Below are positions 1 through 10,094 of a stretch of 64,000 nucleotides of DNA, piece by piece (the first letter of the stretch is position 1; each line of letters starts with the position of its first letter). This stretch comes from Diphasiastrum complanatum (Eukaryota > Streptophyta > Lycopodiopsida > Lycopodiales > Lycopodiaceae): the NCBI GenBank assembly GCA_029204225.1, contig CM055092.1:83484976-83548975 (forward strand), given 5' to 3'. Made by a program: the position numbers and the translations under genes. The notes under the pieces are model-generated. The model was not told where the DNA came from and did not search any database. It worked only from the letters and a program-made list of their open reading frames with translations.

Positions 1-105
1 GTGAGAGAGAAGCTCATTGGAGGGGAAATCTGTGAAGAATTGAAAAAGATTATCTATGTTAGATATAGGGGTCTTATGCTTTTTACATCAAGCATCTAGG
101 TGTAG
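1..105 (+). pseudogene. copia pol 3' end remnant
   Basis: The first codons read VREKLIGGEIC, which resembles the 'HFVREK...G.I' stretch near the end of copia RNase H. The frame then decays before a stop. It directly precedes an LTR-like segment starting TG at 109, as expected for the 3' end of a pol gene. The match is short and the assignment is tentative. Confidence 0.4.
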
Positions 106-108
106 GAT

Positions 109-767
109 GTTGATAGGAATAAATTTGGCATAGATGACAAATTATGCATTTCCACTTGTAATGCTACTATTGAGCCAAAATAGAGTAAGAGGCTAAACAC
201 GTGCCAATTAGAGTGTAGACAAGTGTAAAGCTTTTGTTTAATGAATTCCAAGAGGTCCAATAGGATTTAGAGGTGGAACCATGTGAGGTCCAATAGAAAA
301 TTGAGGTGTGCTTGAATATAGTCCAATAGAATTAAGAGGTGCATGGATCAATGATCCAATAGGATCAAGAGGTGACAAAATATGGTCCAATCATAGTTAA
401 GCATAGTGGTAGCTCGTGGATCTACTAGTATCATTGTACTCCTCATTTTGGATCTAATTGATTTGGTGATTTCATGGATTTTGTGAGTTATTGGATTTCT
501 AGCTTTCTCTCTCTACCCGAGAGCTTATGATGTTTTTTCTCTCTCTACCCGAGGAGAGCAACTTGTTTTTACTTAGATTATTTTTTGAATACTTCCCACA
601 CGTGTGAGTGAGAGCTGGAAGTGATTGAATGCATGTAGTAGTGTGTTTTTGCCATAGATTCAAAGATAGATTTTGAATCTCAATCTAGTCTTGATCTTGG
701 TGCATCTACACACCTTAGGAGATCACAAGTACATGTAGTGGACAGTCCACACGTGTGCAATTCAACA
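109..767 (+). repeat. LTR-like segment, probably copia
   Basis: It begins TGTTGATAGG and ends TTCAACA, so it has the TG...CA ends of an LTR. Its last ~35 bases are nearly identical to the end of the LTR at 919-1189, including the palindrome CACACGTGTG. No primer-binding site follows; pol codons follow instead, so it may be a solo LTR lodged in pol. The start is inferred from the preceding pol-like remnant. Confidence 0.5.
243..405 (+). repeat. degenerate tandem repeat (GGTCCAATAG unit)
   Basis: Four to five imperfect copies of a 35-45 base unit built on GTCCAATAG(A/G)A followed by GAGGTG occur inside the LTR-like segment. Copies start near 248, 288, 323, 354 and 387. Nearby, a CTCTCTCTACCCGAG motif is also duplicated (about 508 and 539). 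Confidence 0.6.
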
Positions 768-769
768 AA

Positions 770-901
770 ATCAAATTGGAGCACGTCGACACATCATCTT
801 GCATTGTTGATATGCTCACCAAACCTTTGAGCAAAAGTTCCTTCATCAAGCATAGAGCCAATCTTGGAGTTATACCAAGATCCATGTTCAAATCAATGTA
901 G
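770..901 (+). pseudogene. element A family: pol C-terminus (RNase H tail)
   Basis: A 43-codon open stretch reads IKLEHVDTSSCIVDMLTKPL and ends ...GVIPRSMFKSM before TAG. The 'LEHV.T....DMLTKPL' block is the conserved tail of copia RNase H just before the polypurine tract. It sits correctly upstream of a PPT and LTR. The rest of pol is missing upstream, where the LTR-like segment intervenes. Confidence 0.75.
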
Positions 902-910
902 ATTATTTTT

Positions 911-918
911 AGGAGGAG
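911..918 (+). promoter_or_regulatory. polypurine tract of element A
   Basis: AGGAGGAG lies immediately before the TG of the LTR. In LTR retrotransposons this tract primes plus-strand DNA synthesis. Confidence 0.75.
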
Positions 919-1189
919 TGTTAAAATTGGAAAAACAAATCATATTGATTTCTTGGCTTGCTACAAATGTTGTACCATGCAAGTATGTAGCTCATAAATG
1001 CAAAATGCCAAGTTGGCCTATATAGAACTTGAGCTACATGGTTATGTAATGTCTAGTTGAAGAATACAACTTGCATATAGTTTGTAGACATAGAATTGGC
1101 AAAGTCATGCTTGTAGAAACTTGTGGCAATTCACATGCGTTAATTGTAAGTGACATGTAGTGGACAGTCCACACGTGTGAAATTCAACA
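919..1189 (+). repeat. LTR of element A
   Basis: This 271-bp segment starts TGTTAAAATT and ends AATTCAACA. It is preceded by a polypurine tract and followed at once by a tRNA primer site, which fixes both ends. It therefore serves both as 3' LTR of the upstream pol tail and as 5' LTR of the downstream gag. It carries CACACGTGTG near its end. Confidence 0.85.
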
Positions 1190-1201
1190 TGGTATCAGAG
1201 C
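1190..1201 (+). promoter_or_regulatory. primer-binding site of element A (initiator Met-tRNA)
   Basis: TGGTATCAGAGC abuts the LTR end with no spacer. This is the standard complement to the 3' end of plant initiator Met-tRNA used by copia elements. About 740 bases of untranslated leader follow, with no gene I can recognise. Confidence 0.9.
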
Positions 1202-1945
1202 CTACCTAAGGTTACCATGCATTTTGATCCATCTAAGTGAAATTTTTTTCATCAATCTTGAGCTAGAATTGTCAAGGCCCATTTTCCTAGCTATCTTGTT
1301 CAATCTTGGATCAAAAGAGATCAAAAGGACATTGATTGGGTCTGACCTGGTACTGTACAAAATCAGGTGTTCAGACACGTGTGAGGAACATCCAATTTCA
1401 GTTTGGAAGTTCTCTCTCATGTTTGATCCATTTATCTTCCTTGATAGCTTGTTTTGAAGCTATTTTTGTCTAGTTTTTTATAGAATCAGTTTCATTCCAT
1501 TTGGTTGAGCCAATCAAAAGTTATAAGCTTTTGAAGAGGGTTAGGTAGGGCACCTAGACCTGGGTGGACACATTTGGTTTGGTCAAGAGATTGCTTGGTT
1601 GATCCAAAATCACAGTTGTATGCTTGCCAATCTCATATATATGTGATCTAGGCACTGTTTTGAGATCTTACCCATTTTGTTTCATGCAATATCATTGTAT
1701 TTGAGTCAAATTTGATTTCTTAGAGTACTTCACATGTGCTAAGAGTGTTTGATTCTAACTTTGCCTATACTCCATCATTTGATGTGAAATAGATCTTGTG
1801 TTAGAGAGATTTGTGTAGCTAGTAAGAATCAATTCACAAATAGTTGCAAGATCTTTCATAGGAGGAGATAGTACTCTATTATTGGATCCTATTGAGAGTG
1901 TGTAGCAACATTTATTGTTCATCATTTGAGTTTTCTTTACTTCAA

Positions 1946-2870
1946 ATGTCTTCAGTGGGTTCATCCTTGTTGGAACCAAGTGAAAGTTTGACCACTTCAA
2001 GCTATTCAATTTGGAAAATGAGGATGGAGTCCATCTTGATCCTTCAAGACGTGATGGACATAGCTCTTGGCCTTGAAGAAGAACCACAAGTTCTTCAAGA
2101 GGTTCAAAAATACAAAAAGAGATCTAGGATGGCTCTCCACTACATTAAGATGAATGTCTCTAATGAGATATTGAGGGAGATAGGTACTTGTACAACAGCC
2201 AAAGAAGCTTGGGATTGCCTCAAGGCTATCTATGAGGCTAAGAATACCTCTAGGCTTCTCACTCTTAGGAATCAAATCTTTCAAAGTAGCCAAAAGAGTG
2301 ATGAGAGTGCATCTAGTTATGTTTTGAGAGTAAAAGATATTCATAGAGAACTTGCTTGTATTGGTGATTCCATCAATCAAAATGAGCTAGTTCAAGTCAT
2401 TCTCAATGGCTTGAGAAGTGAATTTGATAACCTTGTCCAATCCTATGCCATTAAGGAGGAGCTACCAAGTTTGGAGGCTCTCCAAAGTGTGCTAATTTCG
2501 GAAGAATCAAGACAAGAGTACAAGCTCTTGAGGATGGACAAGCTTTCTCTCACTCATAATGATGGCAAAGCTCTCTTTGCCAAGGATAAGCACAAAGGGA
2601 GGAGCAAGAACCAACATCAACAATCCTCAAGCAAGGACAAAGTCAAATCCAAAGACAAAGATGAGGAGGAAGATGATTCCTCTAATGCTTCATCATCCAA
2701 GCTCAAGAAGAAGAAGGTCAAGTGCTTTTATTGTGGCAAGAAAGGTCATTATGCCACCAATTGCTTCAAGAAGAAGAATCAACTCGAGCAAGCCAACATT
2801 ACCAATGAGAACGAAGACACTATTGCAAGTGATGGAGAGGGATCTCTTATGGTCTCTAGTTTCTCATCTA
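1946..2870 (+). pseudogene. element A: copia gag, 3'-truncated
   Basis: The frame opens at ATG 1946 (MSSVGSSLLEPSE...) and stays open to 2890. The N-terminal part has the gag signature 'YSIWKMRMES' with downstream 'AWDCLKAIYEAKNTSRLLTLRNQIF', typical of copia gag (UBN2-type) proteins. A CCHC zinc knuckle, CFYCGKKGHYATNC, lies at about residues 262-275 and follows a Lys-rich stretch. After about 2870 the reading continues into antisense pol of element B, so the last codons are not gag. Protease, integrase and RT of A are absent. Gag forms the RNA-packaging particle in the cytoplasm. Confidence 0.85.
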
Positions 2871-2873
2871 CTC

Positions 2874-4330
2874 CCTCCATCCTAGCATGATCCTTGGCAT
2901 CAAGATGATTACTAGCATTATCATCCAAATCACAAGCATGTCCTTCATCAAAAATAACATCCCTACTCACTATCACCTTGCTAGTGATGGGATTGAAGAC
3001 TCTATAACCTTTGCTATTCTCACCATATCCCACAAAGATGCCTTTGATGGATGTTGCTTCATCCTTCCTTCTCTTATCCAAGGATTGGTGTACATAGCAA
3101 GTAGATCCAAAAACTTTGAGATCCTTGAGATTGGGCTTCTCTCCAAATAGAGCTTTAACTGGTGTGATTCCTCCAATGGCTTGGTTTGGCAATCTATTGC
3201 ACAAATAGTTAGCACAAGTTATTGCTTCACCCCAAAATGGTTTGGATAGAGAAGCATCTAGCCTTAAGGCCTTAGCACACTCACAAAGACATCTATTTCT
3301 TCTCTCACTCACTCCATTTTGTTGAGGGGTTTATGGACATGACAACTCCCTCTTTATGCCATTAGAACTACAAAAGTCAATCAACTTATTGGAGATATAT
3401 TCACCTCCATTATCACTCCTTAATACCTTAATCTTGGTATTAAGTTGATTTTCTACCAAAGTCTTGAACTTTACAAACGAATCAAACACCATTGATTTGC
3501 TAGACAAGAGGTACATCCAACAAAATCTAGAATAGTCATCAATGAAGATTACATAGTACTTGGCACCACCAGTAGACTCATGTGAGAAAACTATGAACAT
3601 CCGAATGGATGAGTTCAAGAGGAGAGTTTGATCTTGATGTAGATCTTGAGAAGGGTAGTTTGTGAGCCTTTGAGAGGCTGCATGCTTCACATCTCTTCCC
3701 ACACTCTGACAAATGCTTGGGGAGTCCAACTGCAAGCTCCTTTGCAACCATAGATTTCATGGCTTTGTAGTTGGGGTGGCCCAACCTTTTGTGCCACAGT
3801 TTCACCTTTGATAACTCCACCATTGCCAAGTTAACACTCTCCACTGCAATATTAGCATCAAGCTTAAAAAATCTACCTTGCTTAAAGCCTTTGGCTATAC
3901 ATTCATCATTTCTAAGGATGGAACAAACTCCATGCTTAAATTGTACATCTAGGCCATTATCCATTAACTAGCCAACACTAAGCAAATTCTTGGTTAACTT
4001 AGGAACATAAAGAACATTATCAAGATTCATCCTTTTGGATGATCCCACATACAAGGGAATTGTTCCTATTCCACTTATCTTACATTCTTGACTACTTACA
4101 GTATAGATTGATCTATGTAAGTCATTGTAGGAAAGTAAGGTGGAGAATATGTCCTTTTGATATGTCATGTGGGAACTTGCCCCACTATCAATCCACCAAG
4201 AATCATTGGTGTTGCTCTTGGATGATGGTGGTTTGTTGGAAACCATCAAGGATGACTCTTCATCCTCCTCCTCCTCCTCCTGATATGCAATGTTGCTTTG
4301 TTTGCTCTCTTGTGCCTTTTTCTTCTTGAG
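2874..4330 (-). pseudogene. element B: copia protease, pre-integrase and integrase
   Basis: Read on the minus strand this gives, in order, the aspartic protease motif SWWIDSGASSHM (about 4200), the GAG-pre-integrase region with 'LWHKRLGHPNY' and 'CEAC' (the HHCC zinc finger), and the integrase core with HSDVHS, LRSDNGGEY and the following Glu region. The integrase C-terminal 'FWGEAITCANYLCNRLPN' and 'KVFGSTCYVH' also remain. Frameshifts occur near 3590 and 3340-3350. RT and RNase H are lost because the element ends at a junction with element A gag. It is nearly identical to element C (right part 60971-62881, left part 32600-33235). Confidence 0.88.
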
Positions 4331-5114
4331 ACATTCTGATGCAAAATGTCCTTTCTTTCCACAGAAAAAAACATTTGTACTTGGACTTGTCTTTGATCTT
4401 GCCCTTTGAGCTTGAAGCCTCATCCTCCTCCTTGGTCTCCTTGAAGTGCTTCTTCTTGCCATTGGTCTTCTTCTTGCTTTTGAATGAGAAATTAGCTTTC
4501 TCATCACCATCCTGCAGAGAAATAACATTCATTCTTGCATTGGTATGCAACATCCTACACTCTTCAACTACTAATACAATGTGTAGCTTTTCTATAGTAG
4601 GCAAAGTGTCTTGGATTGCAAAGCTTTGGACCAAATTTGTAAAGCCACTCCCTAGACCATTGAGGACAATCTGAACAAGCTCATTATCTTGAATCTTCTC
4701 TCCAATAGAAGCAAACTCCCTATTGAGAGACTTGATTCTTAGCACATAATCTTGTGCACTCTCATCACTCCTCTTCATGCTTTGTAGAATCTGATTCCTA
4801 AGCATGCGAACCCTCGAAGTGTTACTAGACTCATAGACAGATTTCAAAGATTTCCAAGCCTCTTTAGCACTCTTACATGATCATACTTCTCTTAAAAGAT
4901 CATACTATGTGCATACCCTTTGATCACCAGTCTAGCTTTGTGCTTTGCTATACTTCCATTTGCATGCACCTAGAGGTTCATCTTCATCATCTATTAGAAA
5001 CTCATAAAGATCATGGAGCACCATTAGTGACTCCATCCTCACTTTTCAAATAGCATAATTGGTAGAATTTAACCTTTCACTAGCTTCTAGAAGGTAGGCT
5101 CCCACTGATCCCAT
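4331..5114 (-). pseudogene. element B: copia gag, broken
   Basis: The start is ATG at 5112-5114 (MGSVGAYLLEASE...), by comparison with the better copy at 62881. Stops and small indels interrupt the N-terminal third around 4860-5060. The middle reads '...SNTSRVRMLRNQILQSMKRSDESAQDYVLRIKSLNREFASIGEKI', a conserved gag block. The zinc knuckle and acidic linker lead into the protease at about 4200-4390. It is non-functional as it stands. Confidence 0.82.
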
Positions 5115-5734
5115 CTTACTAGCAAGATTCTACACACAAGATATAGATTTGTTTGGACCTGAAACTCACAAAGGTTTCTAACTTGCAGTGTTTCACTCAA
5201 ATGTTGACTTCTAATCCAACAAAGGGATTTGTAATCACAGTTCTATCACTCCCTCACAAAGCTGGAATGAAGATAAGATGAGATGAAAACTACACTCAAG
5301 CAAATCTTGCCAATTTTGGCTATTCTTGGACAAAAACTGACTCTATCTCTCTCATTCACTTTGATGTACTTTCAAGACCTGGTTTCCACTTTAAGAAGAT
5401 CTGGAATCAGCCTAGATTAATTAGTTTTCATGAAACAAATTCAAAACTAATCAATGGCAAGTGATCTTGGTAGCTTATCCTAGGATTTGCACCAAAAACT
5501 ACATCAAACTGATACCAGATGAATTTTCTATGATCCAATGACTATGGGTTATTAAATGCTGGTTCAAAGATGCCCACACGTGTGAACAGTATGGATTTTG
5601 ATCCTGAAAAAGTTTGGGATCAAATCCCCTCACCAAAACCTGGATACCAGCTCGCCCTTCCAATACTAGCTTTTTGCACCAAAACCTGCTAAAACTGGAT
5701 TAGATTCAAACACAGATCAATGGCCTTGTACTTG
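5115..5734 (-). other. element B untranslated leader
   Basis: This 620-bp stretch lies between the primer site and gag ATG of element B and has no conserved ORF. It contains CACACGTGTG at 5575-5584. It matches the leader of element C (62882-63500) closely. Confidence 0.7.
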
Positions 5735-5746
5735 GCTCTGATACCA
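5735..5746 (-). promoter_or_regulatory. primer-binding site of element B
   Basis: GCTCTGATACCA on the plus strand is the reverse complement of the Met-tRNA primer site TGGTATCAGAGC. It abuts the LTR, setting the element's orientation to minus. Confidence 0.9.
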
Positions 5747-6436
5747 TGTGAAAAGTACAGTACTAAGGACCATAAATGGATCTTTGAATGATCCACAAGG
5801 TGATTGTATGCTTGTTAAACAATCTATCAGAAACTAGTCATCAGAAAACAAGATCTACTTTAGCAGCTTGATAGGAAACAAGTAGAGACAATCAGAGCAT
5901 TGATCAAATAGTATAATCCAACTCCACACGTGTGGAAATAAGTTGTAGTACGGCCTGTAGACACTGTTTACAAAGTGCCAAAGCTGGGTTTCATTGGAAA
6001 TCAAGAGTAATCACCATACAATGAGAGAAAACTTGAGTTTCTCCTTGAGGCTCCAAAAAGTTTCTATCTTCTCACTATGGAGAATGGGAATACATAGTAA
6101 AACACACTTCCTTTGCAAAGTTAGGTGAAAATCCAGCATGTAATAAGGAAGTAGACTCCACTTTCTTGCCCTAATGTGAAAACTCTAGCCTAGATCCAAG
6201 AGTCATGCTTGGTAGGTGTATGGTAGGTACAAATCTCATCATAAATTATGGTCTAGATCCTACAAAGTAGGAATCACTACCAAATAGACACAACCACTCC
6301 TCTTGACTCGTGGTAACCTACTTTAGGTGTGTATGTACAAGTGGCACTTTGGCCATTCAAGTAACCAACAAACAATATTGACAAAATGTACAATATTCTA
6401 CATGGCTAGATTTGCCAATGTAGGCAATTTTTCACA
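5747..6436 (-). repeat. 5' LTR of element B
   Basis: This 690-bp segment has perfect short inverted ends, TGTGAAAA and TTTTCACA. It is bounded by the primer site on one side and by flanking CCAAG on the other. It is a near copy of the element C LTR at 30514-31204. It carries the 12-bp palindrome CCACACGTGTGG at 5925-5936. No matching 3' LTR exists for B in this window. Confidence 0.9.
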
Positions 6437-6589
6437 CCAAGTACATAAAACATATTCAGAAATTGAGTCCGTATGGTACTCCGATAACCAATTACACTAA
6501 CTAATTATAGTTTGCTATAAAACGCTACATATCTATGTGGTACCCATGTGAACTGTTTTTATTAATGTTGTATATTTAAAGGCAATGTT

Positions 6590-7060
6590 TGAATGCAAAC
6601 AATGAAATCATAACCACATTCATTTGACAAACCAAGTCCACCAAGATTATTTTGAAAATGATAACATCATAACTAAGTCTAATTGACGAATCAAGTTCAT
6701 CAAGACTGATTGTATAAAAACTGCATTTTGTTTTTTGTAATGTGATTTTTATTTGTATGGGAGTTTACGAACTCAGTTCGGCAAAAATATAAATGATATC
6801 AGTACTTAAGCAAATAGTTTCAATAACTAAGTTTTAATGATGAACTGAGTTCACCAAAATTTATTTTTAAATCAAAAATCATTTGGACTTTGATGATGTC
6901 AGTTTTATCAAGATTATAGATGCTCATTACTTTTGAAAATGATATTCAACAAAGAAATTGCTAGATGACAAACCAAATATGCCAGTTGTATTCTTTTATT
7001 GTCTTGTATAGTAACTAAATGTTAAGTCTTGACGAACCAAGTTCGACAAGAACTAATGTC
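6590..7060 (+). repeat. degenerate array of GACGAACCAAGTTC-type motifs
   Basis: Variants of 'GACGAACCAAGTTCG(A/C)CAAGA' recur about every 50-90 bases: near 6628, 6687, 6770, 6845, 6965 and 7030. The interiors drift but the core 'AA(C)CAAGTTC..CAAGA' persists. It directly precedes the ORF at 7105. No function can be assigned. Confidence 0.55.
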
Positions 7061-7104
7061 TGAGCTCTTATTAAATTTTACGTTGTTTACTTTATGTTAA
7101 ACAG

Positions 7105-7614
7105 ATGGAATCAATGATTGAAAAGCTCTACTACAACAATAACCAAACTCAAGAAAAGTTATCTTATGAGCCCCCAAATATTGAAGCTCACTATGATCAT
7201 TGCGTAACCTTAGACACAGACAAGTGGTGTATTGACACAAATGGGCCTAATGGAGAAAGGGGTGATATTTTTTTACATATTAATCTCCAAGAAAAAGGGT
7301 GGAGAAATGCAGGAGTGGTTCTTGATATGCAAGAATTCATGTCCAAAGAAGCGGTGCCCACTTTCATGGTAGTAGTTGAAAGTGCTTCATTGAGCACATT
7401 TATAAAATTTGAACTTCAATTCAATGCTTTTGATTCCTCCAAGATGAATCCTAGTATGATCGGAGAAGAAGGATCAATGAAAAAATTGGATTGGGAGTTG
7501 CCATCTTATGCAGATTTGCAGTCTACTAATTTGACCTCAATACAAGAAATCATTGATGGCTTTCACATTGTAAGGAGTGCTCAATTGGCACGTGCTTGCA
7601 TTCCACAATCATGA
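7105..7614 (+). CDS. hypothetical protein, 169 aa
   Basis: An ATG-started frame (MESMIEKLYYNNNQTQEKL...) runs 169 codons to TGA. I do not recognise the family. It is soluble-looking, with no membrane segment or signal peptide; Cys residues are few and there is an acidic-hydrophobic C-terminal half ('DWELPSYADLQ'). It is long for a random frame in this AT-rich sequence, which argues for a real or recently real coding segment. It could be one exon of a larger gene or a transposon accessory protein. The 470-bp repeat array lies just upstream. No intron signals were confirmed. Confidence 0.4.
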   Translation: MESMIEKLYYNNNQTQEKLSYEPPNIEAHYDHCVTLDTDKWCIDTNGPNGERGDIFLHINLQEKGWRNAGVVLDMQEFMSKEAVPTFMVVVESASLSTFIKFELQFNAFDSSKMNPSMIGEEGSMKKLDWELPSYADLQSTNLTSIQEIIDGFHIVRSAQLARACIPQS

Positions 7615-8358
7615 GCTTTGAAAACCGTGATTGATTCATTTTTTAAGAAGTAATGAATCATCTATGGTATGTGATATGAAAGTGTTTGAAAGACAGGCCA
7701 AAGTGTCCAAAAAATGGTTGTCATATGTTGGCAAAAAGACACAAACAACAATTGCAATCTCAATAAAAAAAAGGCCTTCAGATTTGCTCAAAGATTAAAA
7801 TCAAAGGATAAGAGTGAAGTGAAGATTCTTATAGAGCTAGAAAATTCCAAAAACAAAAGAATGCAAAATGAACAACTCTCCAAAAGAAGGGAGTACTTCA
7901 AGAGTGATATCACAAATAAGGAAAAGAGACAAGATTCTGGAGATCACATTCAAAATGTGGGCGAAATGCTCACGTTGCCAATGGATATTGAGGAGAGTAG
8001 AATTGGTTCCTCACTAATAGCAACATCAAAGGGTGTTGGTAAAGCGATGTGGAGTAAATACAATGACTAATATCCATTTTGGCAAAATCGGACCTTCCTA
8101 ATCGATGTTACGCTTTGTGATTGTGCACATGCAAAGCTTGTGTACAAACCTTTGAACAAGGTTTATTGAATGAATAATAGAAGATTTCATCCAAAATCCT
8201 TACCCGGTAGCTACACTTGCAGATTTGATTCCATACAATCCTATATCACAAAGGATGCTACAGAAGGAAGAGCTGGAAGAAGATCTACTGCATCAGTACA
8301 AGTACTACGTATGATTAAGAATGGCACGCTGCAATACAAAACAAGGTTGTATTTCTAA
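7615..8358 (+). other. possible continuation of the 7105 gene (short frames)
   Basis: Two more plus-strand frames follow in the same direction: 7714-8070 (118 codons, very Lys-rich, 'AQRLKSKDKSEVKILIELENSKNKR') and 8170-8358 (62 codons, with 'FHPKSLPGSYTCRFDSIQSYI'). Neither is recognised. They could be decayed pieces of one gene or chance frames; I cannot decide. Confidence 0.25.
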
Positions 8359-10094
8359 ATGAATTGTTATGTTTGTGTTTGAATATATTGAAAAATTGTT
8401 CCGAAAAATGCTATATTTTATTTTTGAAGTTTAATTTATCTTTGTACTTGTGCAAATACTATATCATTTCTGGACAACATTAAGGGAGAATTCAAGCCTA
8501 TTTCCAAAGACAATATAGAGGCAAAACTACAAACCATATGTCCCCTTATTGCTGATTTGGTTCTTAATCTAGCAATTTGCATCTGTTTGAATCGGTCAAA
8601 TTGCTCCTATTCTAACGGCCGATTCAAATCGAGCAAAATATATAACTTTGAGGGAAGACCTAATTCTATTCAGCTTCTATTCATCCCTACTGTTGATGTA
8701 CTGGGAACTCTGTGGGTGAAAGTTTCAATTTGCTTCCCATTATTCTACTTCATTAAGATTCAGAATTCACAATTGACGAATGTGCCCATAGCAGATCAGA
8801 CAAGTAGATGCTCACAGATCTGACCAAGGTCCATTACAAAAAATTGGTCGATGTTCTTGTCAAGTACAAATAGTCCAATCAAGACCAGTATCTGCTATAA
8901 GCACTAATAAAGAAACGTTTGCAACCAGTGAATTTCAGCATGATAAAGACGAGTTTTTGGAATAACAGAAGCTGACATCTCCCCAGGCGGTATAGGCCAC
9001 ATGTCTGCTCCTCTGCAAATAGTTTCATGCAATTTTCCAACATTATTGAGTGGCTTTATTTATGAAGAATGCTGGATAGCTCCTCATATATTAAAAGCCA
9101 AACATGTCTATTCAAAAACAAAAGGGTAAATTGTATATTGATTATTAGCATAAAAAGTAAATTTTTGTGCTTTTTCTAATAAGATTTTGAATGTCTGTAA
9201 AACCATAGTTCAAGTCCAGCAGAATGTCCTCCGGATAGTTGTCAGAAATCCATTTTCAGCTCAACAGCAAAACTGAATGCCCGGCTTCCTGCAATTTCAA
9301 AAAACAGCAAACCGGTTGGAAATGCAGTCTGACAAAACTGACTGATCACAAATCTTTAATATGAAATGTCTTCAAAAACTCAATATATGATCAGAGAATT
9401 TTAAATGTAGGTTCAGGTATCTAATAGTTAGCCTATATTGAAACAAAACCAAACAGATTCGTGACACATGAGAAGTACAGTGCTACAATCTCAAGCTCGA
9501 AAGATCATGTTACCTTCCTATGCCCTGAAAACCTTGAATCAGAAAAGCCGGTATTCATGTATTTGTTGTGAAAACTATTTACGGTAGAGGCTTCATAAGG
9601 GAACTAGCAAGATAAAGTGACAGAAATCTAAATGTATGAAATAGCACAAAATCCAAGAATGCTTATAACAAAGTCTGCATGCTTGGGTGCAGAATTTATT
9701 GGTATCTAGCAACTACTGCTCTATCAAAGCAAACATATATATCTTTATTTCCTGTGGCTTGGTTGAATTTCAGATTCTAATAATTCATAAATTTGTTTGC
9801 AGTGTCTGTCCACTGCTCCAAATTTTCCTGCACTGATTGTAGTTCTATCCTAAAAAGTCATATTTCAGTGGAAGACCGCCCCAACCCAGCTCACATTCCT
9901 CCCTTTAAAACATGAAATTAATTCCCGTCTTCATATAGTCAATGTGGGGTTGTTCCAAGATCCAAGGAAATAGACATGTTCAAGATAACACAATTTTTAC
10001 GGTCAATATTTTTTGTCCCTGAAAATACAAAGTAGATACCTGTAAATTCAGCACAATTTGCAAGACGTGAATTGAAGCACAATGGAGCGGTGCA
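8359..10094. other. no gene seen; 3' flank of the SOG1-like gene
   Basis: AT-rich sequence without a recognisable coding region or mobile element. It lies downstream of the minus-strand SOG1-like stop codon, so it should contain that gene's 3' UTR and poly(A) signals. Several TTTATT stretches (AATAAA on the minus strand, for example near 9055) are candidates. Confidence 0.4.

Noticed and set aside
248-405. CRISPR-like array
   Set aside because: Units are degenerate, without constant repeat and unique spacers, inside an LTR-like segment of a plant genome.
8557-8823. 88-codon open frame
   Set aside because: No similarity, no supporting splice or repeat context, length within chance for this composition.
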